Notes: generated by a model not told the origin, from the letters alone. A stretch of 64,000 bases of DNA from Paraburkholderia haematera (GCF_905220975.1 NZ_CAJNBK010000029.1:1-64000); one strand, 5' to 3'; positions 38,610 to 48,562 are shown, counted from the stretch's first letter. Made by a program: numbers and translations.

Positions 38610-39523
38610 GCACGCTTGACGACGTCGCAACACTCGAATTGCCGTTCAAACCACCCTTCGACTGGCCACGCCTGCTGCGCTTTTTCGGCGGACGCGCGAC
38701 GCCCGGCGTCGAAGCGGTCGAAGACGGCGCCTATCGCCGCGCGATCGATTGGACCGGCGACAGCGGCACACTGACCGTGCGCCTGCATCCGCGCAAGCGC
38801 TGCATCGTCGCCAGCATCGAAGGTCCCGCGAGCCGTCATGCCGACGCGCTCGCCGCGCCGATCGCGAGAATGTTCGACCTGCACGCCGACCCCAAGAAGA
38901 TCGGCAACGAACTCGCCGCCGACCCATGGCTCGCGCCGTTGGTCGAAGCCGTGCCCGGCTTGCGCGTGCCGGGCGCGTGGTCGGGCTTCGAGCTGGTGGT
39001 GCGCGCCATCGTCGGGCAGCAGGTCAGCGTGAAGGCGGCGACCACGATCATCGGGCGATTGGTGCAGCGGGCCGGCGAGCGCATCGAAGGTCATCCGCAT
39101 GAGCACACCGCGTGGCGCTTTCCGACGCCCGCCGCACTGGCTGCTGTGGATCTGGAAAAGATCGGCATGCCGGGTAAACGCGTAGCCGCGTTGCAAGGCT
39201 TCGCGCATGCCGTGGCTTCAGGCGACGTGCCGCTCGACAGCAACGTCGCCGATGCCGACAGCCTGCGCGCAGCGTTGCTCGCACTGCCGGGCATCGGTCC
39301 GTGGACCGTCGAGTATGTGGCGATGCGCGCATGGCGTGACGCCGACGCCTGGCCCGCGTGGGACCTCGTGCTGATGCAGTCGATCTGCGCGCGCGATCCG
39401 TCGCTCGTGCGGCCCACGCAGCAACGCACTCGCACTGACGCCTGGCGGCCGTGGCGCGCGTATGCCGCGATGCATCTATGGAACGAGGTCGCGGATCGGG
39501 CAGGCGCCGCACGCGGCGGCTGA
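38606..39523 (+). CDS. alkA: DNA-3-methyladenine glycosylase II
   Basis: AlkA removes alkylated bases from DNA and is a classic Ada target. The 305-residue product starts with GTG overlapping the ada stop (GTGA). It has an AlkA N-terminal domain and the helix-hairpin-helix LPGIGPWTVEYVAMRAW, followed by the expected catalytic Asp in WPAWDLVLMQ. The two genes form a compact adaptive-response operon. Confidence 0.92.
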   Translation: MSTLDDVATLELPFKPPFDWPRLLRFFGGRATPGVEAVEDGAYRRAIDWTGDSGTLTVRLHPRKRCIVASIEGPASRHADALAAPIARMFDLHADPKKIGNELAADPWLAPLVEAVPGLRVPGAWSGFELVVRAIVGQQVSVKAATTIIGRLVQRAGERIEGHPHEHTAWRFPTPAALAAVDLEKIGMPGKRVAALQGFAHAVASGDVPLDSNVADADSLRAALLALPGIGPWTVEYVAMRAWRDADAWPAWDLVLMQSICARDPSLVRPTQQRTRTDAWRPWRAYAAMHLWNEVADRAGAARGG

Positions 39524-39863
39524 GGTTGCACGGCGGCCGGGGGAGTAAGGCCGCATGACGTGGTGAATCGGCCCGGCGGTTGCGAGCGGCAGTTGAGGCC
39601 CTGCACGCCGGTCAGGAACCAAAGCGGGTCGCGCCTCTGGCATGTGATCGGCAGCGTAACAAGGTGATGGGCAGGCAGTTTCGTATCGAAATTAGGCCAG
39701 GTTGTGTCGTCCGAGGGCCTGCCGAAGCGGCCTCAAGCAGCCGTTGTGGCGAGATGTTAAAGTGCCCGCTACCCGAAAATTCCGCCGAACGTTGTCAACC
39801 GCGCAGTGCTGCATGATCGCAGTGAAGCGGCACATGGCGGCCGACAACGCCCGACTCGCATCA

Positions 39864-41480
39864 ATGCCAAACACGACACCTTCCCGCACGAACGACGCGT
39901 TATTGCACCGCCTGTCCGTGCTGACCGCGGGCCCGCAGCGCGACGCGCTGATACGCGGCCTGCGCGGCATCGAAAAGGAAAGCCTGCGCGTGACGCACGA
40001 CGGCAAGCTGGCCATGACGCCGCATTCGCGCGCTCTCGGTTCGGCGCTTACGCATCCGTCGCTCACCACCGACTATTCCGAAGCGTTGCTCGAACTGATT
40101 ACGCCGGCCGAGCACGACGTCTCGATCACGCTCGAGAAGCTCGATACGCTGCATCGTTTTGTCTACGCAGAACTCGGCGACGAGGTCTTGTGGAACAACT
40201 CGATGCCGGGCCTGCTGCCCGAGACGGACGACGGTATTCCGATCGCGCATTACGGCACGTCGAATATCGGCAAACTGAAGTACGTGTACCGGGTTGGCCT
40301 GGCGCTCCGTTACGGCCGCACGATGCAATGCATTGCGGGGATCCACTACAACTATTCGCTGAGCGAAGAAGTGTGGCGGGCGCTGCATGCCGACCAGCAA
40401 TCCACGGCCAACGCCGTCGATTTCCAGTCCGACCGTTACCTCGCGCTGATCCGCAATTTCCGCCGTACCAACTGGCTGTTGATGTACCTGTTCGGGGCAT
40501 CGCCGGCGCTGGATCGCCGATTCCTCCGCGATCGCCAGCACACGCTCGAGACCTTCGACGCCGACACGCTGTATCGCCCGTATGCGACCAGCTTGCGCAT
40601 GAGCGACCTCGGCTACTCGAACACCACGGCGCAAGCCGCGCTGCGCGCCGACTACGACACGCTGCCGGGCTACCTCGACGCGCTCGCGAAGGCCGTGAGC
40701 CAGCCGTATCCCGCGTACGAGGCGATTGGCACGCAGCGCGACGGCGAGTGGGTGCAGATCAACACGAACGTGCTGCAGATCGAAAACGAGTTCTATTCGA
40801 CGATCCGTCCGAAGCGCGTTACGTATCCGGGCGAGCGTCCGCTGCATGCGCTGGCTGCGCGCGGCGTGCAGTATGTCGAAGTGCGCTGCATGGACATCGA
40901 TCCGTTTGAGCCGACCGGCATTTCGCTGGAGACGTCGCGTTTTCTCGACGCTTACCTGCTGGTGTGCGCGCTCGACGACAGCGCGTTGTTGCCGCCGGAC
41001 GCGTACGCGGAGGCGAATCAGAACTTCGGCCGCGTGACGATGGAAGGCCGCAAACCGGGCCTCGAACTGACACGCGACGGCAACCCGATCGCGATGACGG
41101 ATTGGGCGAACGAACTGCTCGTCAAAATCGACGCAGCCGCGGCAACGCTCGACGCATTGCACGGCGGCGACGCGCACGCGCGCGCGGTAGCGGTTCAGCG
41201 AGCGAAACTGGCGGACGCCTCGCTGACGCCCTCCGCGCGCGTGTTGCGGACCATGCGCGAAAAACAGCAGGGCTTCCTCGCGTTCGGCCTCGCGCAAAGC
41301 GAAGCGCACGCCGCTTATTTCCGCTCGCGTCCGCTAGATGCCGCGCAGACCAAGGAGTTTGCCGATCTTGCTGCGCAGTCGCTCGCAGAGCAGGCGAAAC
41401 TTGAACGGGAAGAGGTGGGTTCATTCGACGCCTTTGTCGCGGCATACCGGGCGTACACACTGAACCGGTTTAGCGTCTAA
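39864..41480 (+). CDS. gshA: Glutamate-cysteine ligase
   Basis: GshA joins glutamate and cysteine in the first step of glutathione synthesis. From MPNTTPSRTNDALLHRLS the protein has 538 residues. Family patterns are RGLRGIEKESLRVTHDGKLA, TDYSEALLELITP, GTSNIGKLKYVYRVGLALRYGR and AGIHYNYS. Earlier in-frame ATGs at 39813 and 39834 exist and none has a strong ribosome-binding site, so the start is uncertain by up to 17 codons. A terminator follows. Confidence 0.93.
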   Translation: MPNTTPSRTNDALLHRLSVLTAGPQRDALIRGLRGIEKESLRVTHDGKLAMTPHSRALGSALTHPSLTTDYSEALLELITPAEHDVSITLEKLDTLHRFVYAELGDEVLWNNSMPGLLPETDDGIPIAHYGTSNIGKLKYVYRVGLALRYGRTMQCIAGIHYNYSLSEEVWRALHADQQSTANAVDFQSDRYLALIRNFRRTNWLLMYLFGASPALDRRFLRDRQHTLETFDADTLYRPYATSLRMSDLGYSNTTAQAALRADYDTLPGYLDALAKAVSQPYPAYEAIGTQRDGEWVQINTNVLQIENEFYSTIRPKRVTYPGERPLHALAARGVQYVEVRCMDIDPFEPTGISLETSRFLDAYLLVCALDDSALLPPDAYAEANQNFGRVTMEGRKPGLELTRDGNPIAMTDWANELLVKIDAAAATLDALHGGDAHARAVAVQRAKLADASLTPSARVLRTMREKQQGFLAFGLAQSEAHAAYFRSRPLDAAQTKEFADLAAQSLAEQAKLEREEVGSFDAFVAAYRAYTLNRFSV

Positions 41481-41507
41481 ACGACGAACGTAGGCTGCGG
41501 TGGGCTC

Positions 41508-41539
41508 ATGCCGTTCAGTTAGCACTGAACGGCATTTTC
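41508..41539 (+). terminator. Intrinsic terminator after gshA
   Basis: ATGCCGTTCAGT and ACTGAACGGCAT form a perfect 12 bp stem followed by TTTTCATT. Confidence 0.85.
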
Positions 41540-41737
41540 ATTGGTGAAGCCGGAATCGTCGCTGCGTGCCGCATATTCCTTTTGCGGCGGTAACGTCTAC
41601 ATAAAGCGATGCTGGCCGTGCGGCCATGGCGGCAATATCTCCGCATGTTCAGGCGATTCGCCAACGCGTATGAAACACCGTGCTGGGGATGCGGTCCAAC
41701 TTTCATGACACGGGCCGGAGAGGGAGGCTTCAACGTG

Positions 41738-42229
41738 ATGAAAAAAGGTCTGTTGGCCGTATTGTGCGTGGCGGCGGCGGCGGGGTGTTCGACGCAGGGG
41801 CAGGTCAATCCGGACGTCATGCAGATCGCGACTACACCGTTGACGTGTTCGACCAAGGCTGAGTGTGATGTCTGGTGGCAACGTGCGCAGACGTGGGTAG
41901 CGGGGCATTCGACGTACAAGATCGAATCCGCGACTGACACACTGATCCAGACTGCGGGTCCGGATGGCGGCAGGCGTGCGCTGGCTTACCAGATAACGCG
42001 CACGGCGAACCCTGACGGCACGGCAACGATTGGATTTGCGGCGCACTGCGATGGGTCGATGGGATGCAAACCGAACCCGTGGGAGGCGGGCGCCGACTTC
42101 AAGGAATACGTACGAGGCACGGCGGCGGACGCGCCGAGAAAGGGTGAGAAGCTATCGCAACCTGCACCGACGGCGAGGCATCCGGATGCCTCGGGACAAT
42201 CGATCTCGGGGGACGCGATAACGCAGTGA
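41738..42229 (+). CDS. Putative lipoprotein
   Basis: The 163-residue protein begins MKKGLLAVLCVAAAAGCSTQ with a lipobox AAGC, so it should be lipidated at Cys17. The mature part holds several cysteines (LTCSTKAECDVWW, AAHCDGSMGC) and a Trp-rich segment. GGAGG lies before the ATG. The C-terminal 40 residues are Pro/Ser-rich and look disordered. No named family is recognised. A hairpin repeat starts 80 bp downstream. Confidence 0.75.
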   Translation: MKKGLLAVLCVAAAAGCSTQGQVNPDVMQIATTPLTCSTKAECDVWWQRAQTWVAGHSTYKIESATDTLIQTAGPDGGRRALAYQITRTANPDGTATIGFAAHCDGSMGCKPNPWEAGADFKEYVRGTAADAPRKGEKLSQPAPTARHPDASGQSISGDAITQ

Positions 42230-42307
42230 GGGGGAGATGCTCACGCACAAAACTGCGAGCATGGCACTGAGAAACTCACCACCCAAAAAGACCGCAAGTG
42301 GTGTTAA

Positions 42308-42568
42308 GAACTACGCATCGGCGCGCGCAGCGCCGCCGGAAGAATGACGCCCTTGTCACTAACGCCGAATGTGCGAAAACACAGATTCCAGATGCACCAC
42401 TACCGTGGCTGCGCGGGGGACCCGCTTAAGAGCTAGCGGTTTGAGCCGCTTTCTTTTGCCTACTTTTCTTTGCGGCAGGCAAAGAAAAGTAGGTGCCGCC
42501 CCGCACAGGGGCGACGCTAATGGACCAATAAGAAAACAAGGAAAGGCCAACGCCGCAGGCACGCAGAC
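42308..42568 (+). repeat. Dispersed hairpin repeat, copy A
   Basis: About 260 bp that recurs at 51099-51350 (inverted) and 51552-51813. The core is a perfect 15 bp inverted repeat, CCTACTTTTCTTTGC (42459-42473) and its complement (42479-42493) around a 5 bp loop. Conserved flanks include GATGCACCACTACCG and GAAAACAAGGAAAGGCC. It fills the gap between the lipoprotein and emrB stop codons. Confidence 0.9.
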
Positions 42569-42598
42569 AGCAAGCGCCGCGCAGGCAACAGAAAAAAC

Positions 42599-44161
42599 TT
42601 AGTGCCCCATAGAAGCCCCCAGCCCCTTCCTGGGCTTAGTAACCCAAACAAGCCCAGCCAGCACAAGAAACCCCGCACAAGAAATACGAAAAAAATCATT
42701 AGTCGCCATCATATAAGCCTGCGCGGTAACAACCTGATTCAACTGCGCGGTGAGACTATCACCCGAAAGCCCGAGCCCAGCCAACGCATTGGTATAAGCA
42801 TTAGTATTAGCCGAATAGACATTAACCGAATCGGTCAACATCGCATGATGATAGATCGTATCGTTCTCCCAGTAAGTCGTACTGACAGCCGTCCCAATCG
42901 CCCCAGACAAAGTCCGAAAGAAGTTCGACAAACCGGAAGCGCTGGCGAGCCGATCATCCGACACGCTGGACAGCGTAATGGTAGTCATCGGCACGAAGAA
43001 ACAGGCAACCCCAATACCCTGCACCAACCGCGGCCAGATCACATGATTGAACGGCACATCGAGCGTAAAAGTCGAGTTCCAGAACGACACAAACGCAAAC
43101 ACGATGAACGCAAAACTAGCGACAACACGCAGATTCAACCGATGCATATTCTTGCCGATCATCGGCGACAAAAACAGCGCAAGAATGCCGACCGGCGCGG
43201 TCGCGAGACCGGCGATCCCCGCGGTGTAACCCATCACCGTCTGCAGCCAGAGCGGGAAAATCACCACCGACCCGAAGAACGCCATAAATCCGAACGAAAT
43301 AATCACCACGCCGAGCGCGAAGTTACGATCCTTGAATAGCGAAAGATCGACAACGGGCTCCTTCTCCGTCGTCTCCCACACCAGCAGGAAAGCAATCGAC
43401 ACCACCGCGATAATGGCCAGCGTGATGATAAACGTCGAGTTGAACCAGTCGCGATCCTTGCCCAGATCGAGCACCATCTGCAGGCACGACACGCCGATCA
43501 CGAGCAACGTGAGCCCAACCGCGTCGATACGCTGTTTGGTGACCTTGGTCTCACGGCCGCGCAGCAGCAGGAACGCGCATACCGCCGAGAACAAGCCGAT
43601 CGGCACGTTGATGTAGAAGATCCACGGCCATGTGTAGTTGTCGGTGATATAGCCGCCCATCACGGGCCCGAAAATCGGCGCGCAGATCACGGTCATGGCC
43701 CAGAGGCCGAGCGCGAGCCCGCGCTTTTCCGGTGGATAGGAGCGCATGAGGATCGTCTGCGAGAGCGGGACCATCGGCCCGGAGACAAGCCCTTGCAGCA
43801 GCCGGAACGCGATCAGCGACTCGAAGTTGTGCGCGAAACCGCACAGCGCCGAGGCGATCGTAAAAAGCAGAACGGACAGCGTGAAGAGCCGCACCTCGCC
43901 GACGCGCCGCGCAAGCCAGCCGGTCAGCGGCACCGCGATCGCCGAGGCCACGGAATACGATGAGATGACCCAGGTGCCCTGACTGGTCGCCACACCAAGG
44001 CTGCCGGAAATAGTCGGCACCGCGACGTTCGCGATCGACGTGTCGAGCACTTCCATAAACGTGCCGAGCGCGAGACCGACGGTGAGCAGCGCCAGTGCCC
44101 CGCCTTTGAGCGGAGCGGCTTCGGCGGCGGGTAGGGCTTCGGCGGGAGCCGTAGCAGCCAT
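42599..44161 (-). CDS. emrB: DHA2-family drug efflux transporter, EmrB-like
   Basis: The 520-residue inner-membrane protein has about 14 transmembrane segments and the DHA2 motif LDTSIANVAVPTISGSL in the first helix, GWLARRVGEVR after helix 2, and GPVMGGYITDNYTWPWIFYINVPIG. It would export drugs through a tripartite pump. No EmrA-type membrane-fusion gene is present beside it, although an outer-membrane factor lies at 45648. It follows marR on the same strand. The 3' ~500 bp have a G/T-ending codon bias. Confidence 0.92.
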   Translation of the reverse strand: MAATAPAEALPAAEAAPLKGGALALLTVGLALGTFMEVLDTSIANVAVPTISGSLGVATSQGTWVISSYSVASAIAVPLTGWLARRVGEVRLFTLSVLLFTIASALCGFAHNFESLIAFRLLQGLVSGPMVPLSQTILMRSYPPEKRGLALGLWAMTVICAPIFGPVMGGYITDNYTWPWIFYINVPIGLFSAVCAFLLLRGRETKVTKQRIDAVGLTLLVIGVSCLQMVLDLGKDRDWFNSTFIITLAIIAVVSIAFLLVWETTEKEPVVDLSLFKDRNFALGVVIISFGFMAFFGSVVIFPLWLQTVMGYTAGIAGLATAPVGILALFLSPMIGKNMHRLNLRVVASFAFIVFAFVSFWNSTFTLDVPFNHVIWPRLVQGIGVACFFVPMTTITLSSVSDDRLASASGLSNFFRTLSGAIGTAVSTTYWENDTIYHHAMLTDSVNVYSANTNAYTNALAGLGLSGDSLTAQLNQVVTAQAYMMATNDFFRISCAGFLVLAGLVWVTKPRKGLGASMGH

Positions 44162-44294
44162 GTGTTTCTCCTCAGCTGGGAAAGCTTGTCGCGGCAGCTT
44201 TATCGCGCCCTTCGAATGGCGCGCTTACATGCCGGATCACCCTCTGCCCAGACAGATATTTTCAAACGATGGCGCGTTCAACAGCGCCTCTTGA

Positions 44295-44837
44295 TTACTG
44301 CCCGCCGTGATCTGACGACGGCTCTTCGGGTGATGCATCCACCAATTCCTGCGACGGTCCAAGTCCGCAAGCGGCGCTTGCCCCCGCACCGATGCCATTC
44401 GCGATGAAACGGCCGAGCAGATCGAGCAGGGCGGCGTGGTCCGATTCGGAAAATCCGCGCAACTGCTCGTTCAGCACGGCGGCGCCCAGACTGGGCAATT
44501 GCTGCGCGGCTTCGCGGCCATGCGGCGTCAGTTCCAGCTTGACCATCCGGCGGTCGGCGTCGCTGCGCGTACGTACGACAAAGCCTTTCTTTTCAAGGCG
44601 ATCGAGCAAGCGCGTCATCGATCCGCTGTCGTATGACATGGCGCGCGACAACTCGAACGGCGTGTTCGCGCGTTGCGCGGACAACATCAGAATCACGCCG
44701 ATCTGCTGGGCGGTCAGTCCCAACGGTTTGACCGCACGGTCCATTCGCTCGACAAGCACGTTTCGCGCTTTCGTCAGGTAATAGCCAAGACTCGATTCGA
44801 GGTGAATCTCGTCCGCTTTGTAGGGGCCGTCAGTCAT
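44295..44837 (-). CDS. MarR-family transcriptional regulator
   Basis: The 180-residue protein from MTDGPYKADEIHLESSLGYY has the winged helix pattern LGLTAQQIGVILMLSAQRANTPFELSRAMSYDSGSMTRLLDRLEKKGFV and RSDADRRMVKLELTPHG. MarR proteins usually repress a neighbouring efflux gene; here emrB follows 133 bp downstream on the same strand. A palindromic AT-rich site upstream may be its operator. The frame is open upstream, but the chosen ATG is the first before family similarity. Confidence 0.88.
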   Translation of the reverse strand: MTDGPYKADEIHLESSLGYYLTKARNVLVERMDRAVKPLGLTAQQIGVILMLSAQRANTPFELSRAMSYDSGSMTRLLDRLEKKGFVVRTRSDADRRMVKLELTPHGREAAQQLPSLGAAVLNEQLRGFSESDHAALLDLLGRFIANGIGAGASAACGLGPSQELVDASPEEPSSDHGGQ

Positions 44838-44973
44838 CGTGTATCCGGGAACATCGTCAAGCAGAACGAATTCTAGCTGCCTAAGCAGACAAGTCAAATT
44901 GGATTCGCGTCGCGCCAACCGCGCAAAAAACAACACCGCCATTGCAAGCGAAGCAAAGTATCTTGAAATTTGA

Positions 44974-45000
44974 TTGCATAGTCAATATTATTGTAGGCAA
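44974..45000. promoter_or_regulatory. Candidate MarR operator
   Basis: CAATATTATTG (44983-44993) is a perfect palindrome flanked by TTGC and GCAA. It lies about 140 bp upstream of marR in an AT-rich divergent region. Confidence 0.45.
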
Positions 45001-45089
45001 CGAGTTACGCGCGACCCGCGCCACCCGAGACCATGTTCTGACCGATTGTCTGCACGCCGCCATGGCGCCGTGCGCAAAGGATTTCCCCG

Positions 45090-45464
45090 ATGCTGTACCT
45101 CAAAAACACCCTTGGCGGCTTGAGCCGCTCCCTGACCGATTCCGCGCTGAGCAGCTTTCAAGGGCCGCATCGCTGGTGGAAACTGGCGTTGTTCGCGGTG
45201 CTGTTCGTGCTGCCCGGTGGATCGGTGGGGGTCGCGGCGTTAGCGTGGGTCGAGCATCGGCGGGGGCAGAAGGGGACTCAGGCCGTCCCAGCCGAACTGG
45301 AGGGATTGCCGGTTGTCGGCAGCAGTGTCATCCCGGCGCCCAATGGCATCCCGGCCATCCCCGTGAACCCCGCTGGCGCCTGCCACACGCGAGGTGATGC
45401 ACCGTGCCGGGCGGCGGCTGGCAAGCTGGCCCGGCAGACTACCGCGTCGGATTCGCGCGTCTGA
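45090..45464 (+). CDS. Small membrane protein, hypothetical
   Basis: The 124-residue frame begins MLYLKNTLGGLSRSLTDSAL. It has one transmembrane helix (LALFAVLFVLPGGSVGVAALAWV, ~32-54) and a Pro/Ala-rich tail without motifs. Its start region looks protein-like, but the last ~60 codons are low complexity, so the true end could reflect a frame change. The function is unknown. It lies between marR and the outer-membrane efflux gene. Confidence 0.55.
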   Translation: MLYLKNTLGGLSRSLTDSALSSFQGPHRWWKLALFAVLFVLPGGSVGVAALAWVEHRRGQKGTQAVPAELEGLPVVGSSVIPAPNGIPAIPVNPAGACHTRGDAPCRAAAGKLARQTTASDSRV

Positions 45465-45647
45465 TCCGTAACAGCGCGTAACCATCCCGACACCCTAAGT
45501 AACACACCTCCGCCTCCCCCCGCATTACCCTTTCAGTTTCCCGCGCCCATGCGGCCCCATACGCTAACATTCCGGCAGAGCCATGATCTCGCCCGGCCGG
45601 CAGTGCCGCTATCGGCCGCACTGGGGCGTCCAGAAGGAATCCATTGC

Positions 45648-47216
45648 ATGCAGTTTGATCGAATCTCGCGCGCGCGGACGCTTGCGCCCCGCGCCCTGAC
45701 TATCGCAGTAGGGGCGGCCCTCGCCACCCTGCTGGCCAGTTGTGCGGTCGGCCCCGACTACAAGCGGCCCGCAGCCGAAATCCCCGCTTCCTACAAGGAA
45801 GCCGCGCCCGGCTGGAAAGTCGCCCAGCCAGCCGATCAGCAAGACCGCGGCGACTGGTGGACCCTCTACGAAGACCCGCAGCTCAACGCGCTCGAAGACA
45901 AGCTGAACGCGTCGAACCAGACCATCGCCCAATTTGCCGCCGCCTATCGCCAGGCACGTGCGCTGGTCGGCGAGGCGCGCGCGGCGTATTTCCCGACCGT
46001 CGGCGCATCGGCAGGCGCCACGCGCTCCGGCAACGGTTCATCGTCCAGTGGCAACTCGAGCACCGCCTCGAGCCGCTCCGGCGTCAGCAACAGCTTCAAC
46101 CTGCAACTCGACGCGAGCTGGGAGCCGGATCTGTGGGGCTCGGTCACGCGCTCGGTGAATGCGCAGAAGGCCGGCCAGCAAGGTGCCGCAGCTGATCTGG
46201 CGAATGCGCGGCTGTCCGCTCAGGCCACGCTTGCGCAAACTTACTTCTCATTGCGCGCGCTCGATTCCACTCAAAAGCTGCTCGACGACACCGTCGCGGC
46301 CTATGAGCGTTCGTTGCAGCTCACGCAGAACCAGTACGCGGCGGGCGTCGCCGCACGCTCCGACGTGATTCAGGCGCAAACGCAGTTGCAATCGGCACAA
46401 GCGGCCGCCATCGACAATGGCGTGCAGCGCGCACAAGACGAGCACGCGATCGCCGTACTCGTCGGCGAACCGGCCTCGACCTTCTCGATTCCGCCCATGC
46501 CGCTCACGGCCACGCCGCCCGCGGTGCCCGCGCAGATGCCGTCGGCGCTGCTCGAACGGCGCCCGGATATCGCATCGGCTGAGCGCAAAGCCGCCGCGGC
46601 GAACGAACAGATCGGCGTGGCGATTGCCGCGTTCTTCCCGTCGCTGACCTTATCGGCCACCGGCGGCTTCCAAAGTTCGGTGTTCTCGCAGTTGCTGACC
46701 GCGCCGTCGCGCTTCTGGACGCTCGGCCCGCAACTCGCCGGCACGATCTTCGATGCCGGCTTGCGTCAGGCAAAGACCGAAGCGGCTCGCGCTGCTTACG
46801 ATCAGGACGTCGCAGCGTATCGTCAAACGATTCTGGCGGCCTTCCAGGACGTCGAGGACAATCTCGCCTCGCAGCGCATCCTTGAACAGGAAATTGTCGT
46901 GCAGCGGCAGGCGGTGGATTCGGCGCGCCAGGCGCTCGCCATTGTCACGAACGAGTACAAGGCGGGCACGGTCGGCTACGTCAATGTGTTGACCGCACAG
47001 ACCACCGCCTTCACGGCGGAGCTGAAGCTGGAGACCATCGCCGGGCAGCGGATGGTTTCGTCGGTGGGTCTGGTGAAGGCGCTTGGCGGTGGTTGGGACG
47101 CGTCGCAAATGAACCGCGAAACGGGCGATGTGGCCGCGCCGGCGCCGCTACCGGCATCGGCGGTGACGCCTGTGGCGCAAAGCGGGGCCGCGCCGCAACC
47201 GGCGCCGAGCAACTAG
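45648..47216 (+). CDS. Outer-membrane efflux lipoprotein, OprM/NodT type
   Basis: The 522-residue protein starts MQFDRISRARTLAPRAL and has a lipobox LLASC (Cys ~28) followed by AVGPDYKRPA, the classical NodT/OprM N-terminus. Two outer-membrane-factor repeats follow (QTLAQTYFSLRAL-like and FPSLTLSATGGFQSS, GTIFDAGLRQAKTEAARAAYDQ). It forms the outer-membrane channel of a tripartite pump, perhaps with EmrB nearby. AAGGA precedes the ATG. The C-terminal ~30 residues are Ala/Pro-rich. Confidence 0.9.
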   Translation: MQFDRISRARTLAPRALTIAVGAALATLLASCAVGPDYKRPAAEIPASYKEAAPGWKVAQPADQQDRGDWWTLYEDPQLNALEDKLNASNQTIAQFAAAYRQARALVGEARAAYFPTVGASAGATRSGNGSSSSGNSSTASSRSGVSNSFNLQLDASWEPDLWGSVTRSVNAQKAGQQGAAADLANARLSAQATLAQTYFSLRALDSTQKLLDDTVAAYERSLQLTQNQYAAGVAARSDVIQAQTQLQSAQAAAIDNGVQRAQDEHAIAVLVGEPASTFSIPPMPLTATPPAVPAQMPSALLERRPDIASAERKAAAANEQIGVAIAAFFPSLTLSATGGFQSSVFSQLLTAPSRFWTLGPQLAGTIFDAGLRQAKTEAARAAYDQDVAAYRQTILAAFQDVEDNLASQRILEQEIVVQRQAVDSARQALAIVTNEYKAGTVGYVNVLTAQTTAFTAELKLETIAGQRMVSSVGLVKALGGGWDASQMNRETGDVAAPAPLPASAVTPVAQSGAAPQPAPSN

Positions 47217-47256
47217 GCGCGCGAAACTCGCACCGGCTCTCGCACCAACCCGCGCC

Positions 47257-48036
47257 TCAGTGCACGAACGTCAATGCGACCGTGTCTGGTCCGCTTGGCC
47301 GCCCCAACAGATTCAGCAGTCCCGCGAGGTTGTCGCGCGCTTCCGGGGCGGCGCTGGCGGTCCCTTGAAACGAAGTCGAGGCTGCGGACACACTGCCATT
47401 GCCGGTCAGCATCAGCGGTCCCTTGAGGGTCGCCAGATCCAGCGTGGACGACGCGCCCTGCGCCTGGAACAGCAGACGGTAAGAGCCCAGCGGCTTGACC
47501 AGCGAGACGCGCGAACTGACGTCGTTCAGCGTCACGGTCAGTTGGCCGAACGCCTCCTGATTGAAGGTGCGCCAATCGGACCATGCGAGGCGCACGTTGC
47601 CTTGCAGATCGAGCGTATTGAACGGCGCACCGAGGCCGCTCAGCAGCGAAGCCGGTACTGCCATCGCGCCCGGCGTCACGGTGGCGGTACGCGGGGTGAC
47701 GTCGACGGTGATCGGGTCGGGCATCGCTTCGCTGTGCCGCATGATCATCCGTACACGGCCGGTGAAGAGCGGCCAGAACGCCGTGCGCCATTCGATCCGC
47801 CCCGGCAGCAGGGTCGCGGCACTCATGTCGGAACCGGCCGCGAGCATCAACGTGGCCGAGCCATGCCACAGCGAGCCGGCGGGATCGACCAGATTGACGT
47901 GGCCATGGGTCTGTTTGGCGAACTGCGGTGTAATCCAGGCCGCCGGCAACAAGGTGAGCATCACGGCCACGCTCGCCAGCACCGCGATCGCCAGCCAGGG
48001 TAGCGCGACGCGCAGGCGCCGCATCCAGTAAGTCAT
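47257..48036 (-). CDS. gspN: Type II secretion protein GspN
   Basis: The 259-residue protein has an N-terminal transmembrane helix (ALPWLAIAVLASVAVMLTLLPAAWI) and a periplasmic beta-rich part with GHVNLVDPAGSLWHGSATLML, typical of GspN. GspN is an accessory inner-membrane part of type II secretion, present only in some systems. It is the last gene of gspGHIJKLMN and converges with the efflux gene. Confidence 0.85.
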   Translation of the reverse strand: MTYWMRRLRVALPWLAIAVLASVAVMLTLLPAAWITPQFAKQTHGHVNLVDPAGSLWHGSATLMLAAGSDMSAATLLPGRIEWRTAFWPLFTGRVRMIMRHSEAMPDPITVDVTPRTATVTPGAMAVPASLLSGLGAPFNTLDLQGNVRLAWSDWRTFNQEAFGQLTVTLNDVSSRVSLVKPLGSYRLLFQAQGASSTLDLATLKGPLMLTGNGSVSAASTSFQGTASAAPEARDNLAGLLNLLGRPSGPDTVALTFVH

Positions 48037-48058
48037 GCGAGATCCTGTAACGGCGCGG

Positions 48059-48562
48059 TCATTTCGCGGTAGACGGCTGCAACGACGCCGTCAGATCCAC
48101 CTGGCCGTCTTCCTTCAGGGCGCTCACGTGCGCCTCGGCGACCTGCACCTTGAACTGCTTGCGCGCGTCGTCGACCCAGCTCGTCCACGCGGGGAACGAC
48201 GCATTCTTCATCTGGATCTGCACGGCGTTGCCGATCACCTGCACCTGGGTCGCGGCAAGGCCGTGATCGCTGAGCGATGCGCTTAGTGCGTCCTTCAGCG
48301 CGGCGCCGGTCGGCGCGACACCCTGAGCCGCTGCCGAGAGCTGGCGCGCTTCATTCGACTGCGCGGTCATCTGTGCCAACTGACGCTGCAAGCTGGGCAG
48401 CGATTCATGCAGATGCGCGCGGCCATCCTGCGCCGGCGCCCACAGCACCGACCACGCGATCACCACGGCTAGCGCCCCACCGCCCCACGCCAGCAGCGTT
48501 TTTTCGCGTTCGGTGCGCTGGTCCCAGAATCCAGCCCAGCTTTGGGCGAGTTCAGCTTTCAT
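48059..48562 (-). CDS. gspM: Type II secretion protein GspM
   Basis: The 167-residue bitopic inner-membrane protein from MKAELAQSWAGFWDQRTEREK has one transmembrane helix (~25-43) and a periplasmic ferredoxin-like domain. It binds GspL in the assembly platform. The chosen ATG overlaps the gspL stop (ATGA). An ATG 7 codons earlier is possible. Confidence 0.85.
   Translation of the reverse strand: MKAELAQSWAGFWDQRTEREKTLLAWGGGALAVVIAWSVLWAPAQDGRAHLHESLPSLQRQLAQMTAQSNEARQLSAAAQGVAPTGAALKDALSASLSDHGLAATQVQVIGNAVQIQMKNASFPAWTSWVDDARKQFKVQVAEAHVSALKEDGQVDLTASLQPSTAK

Noticed and set aside
39900-41309. 469-codon minus-strand frame opposite gshA
   Set aside because: Shadow of GshA with biased composition.
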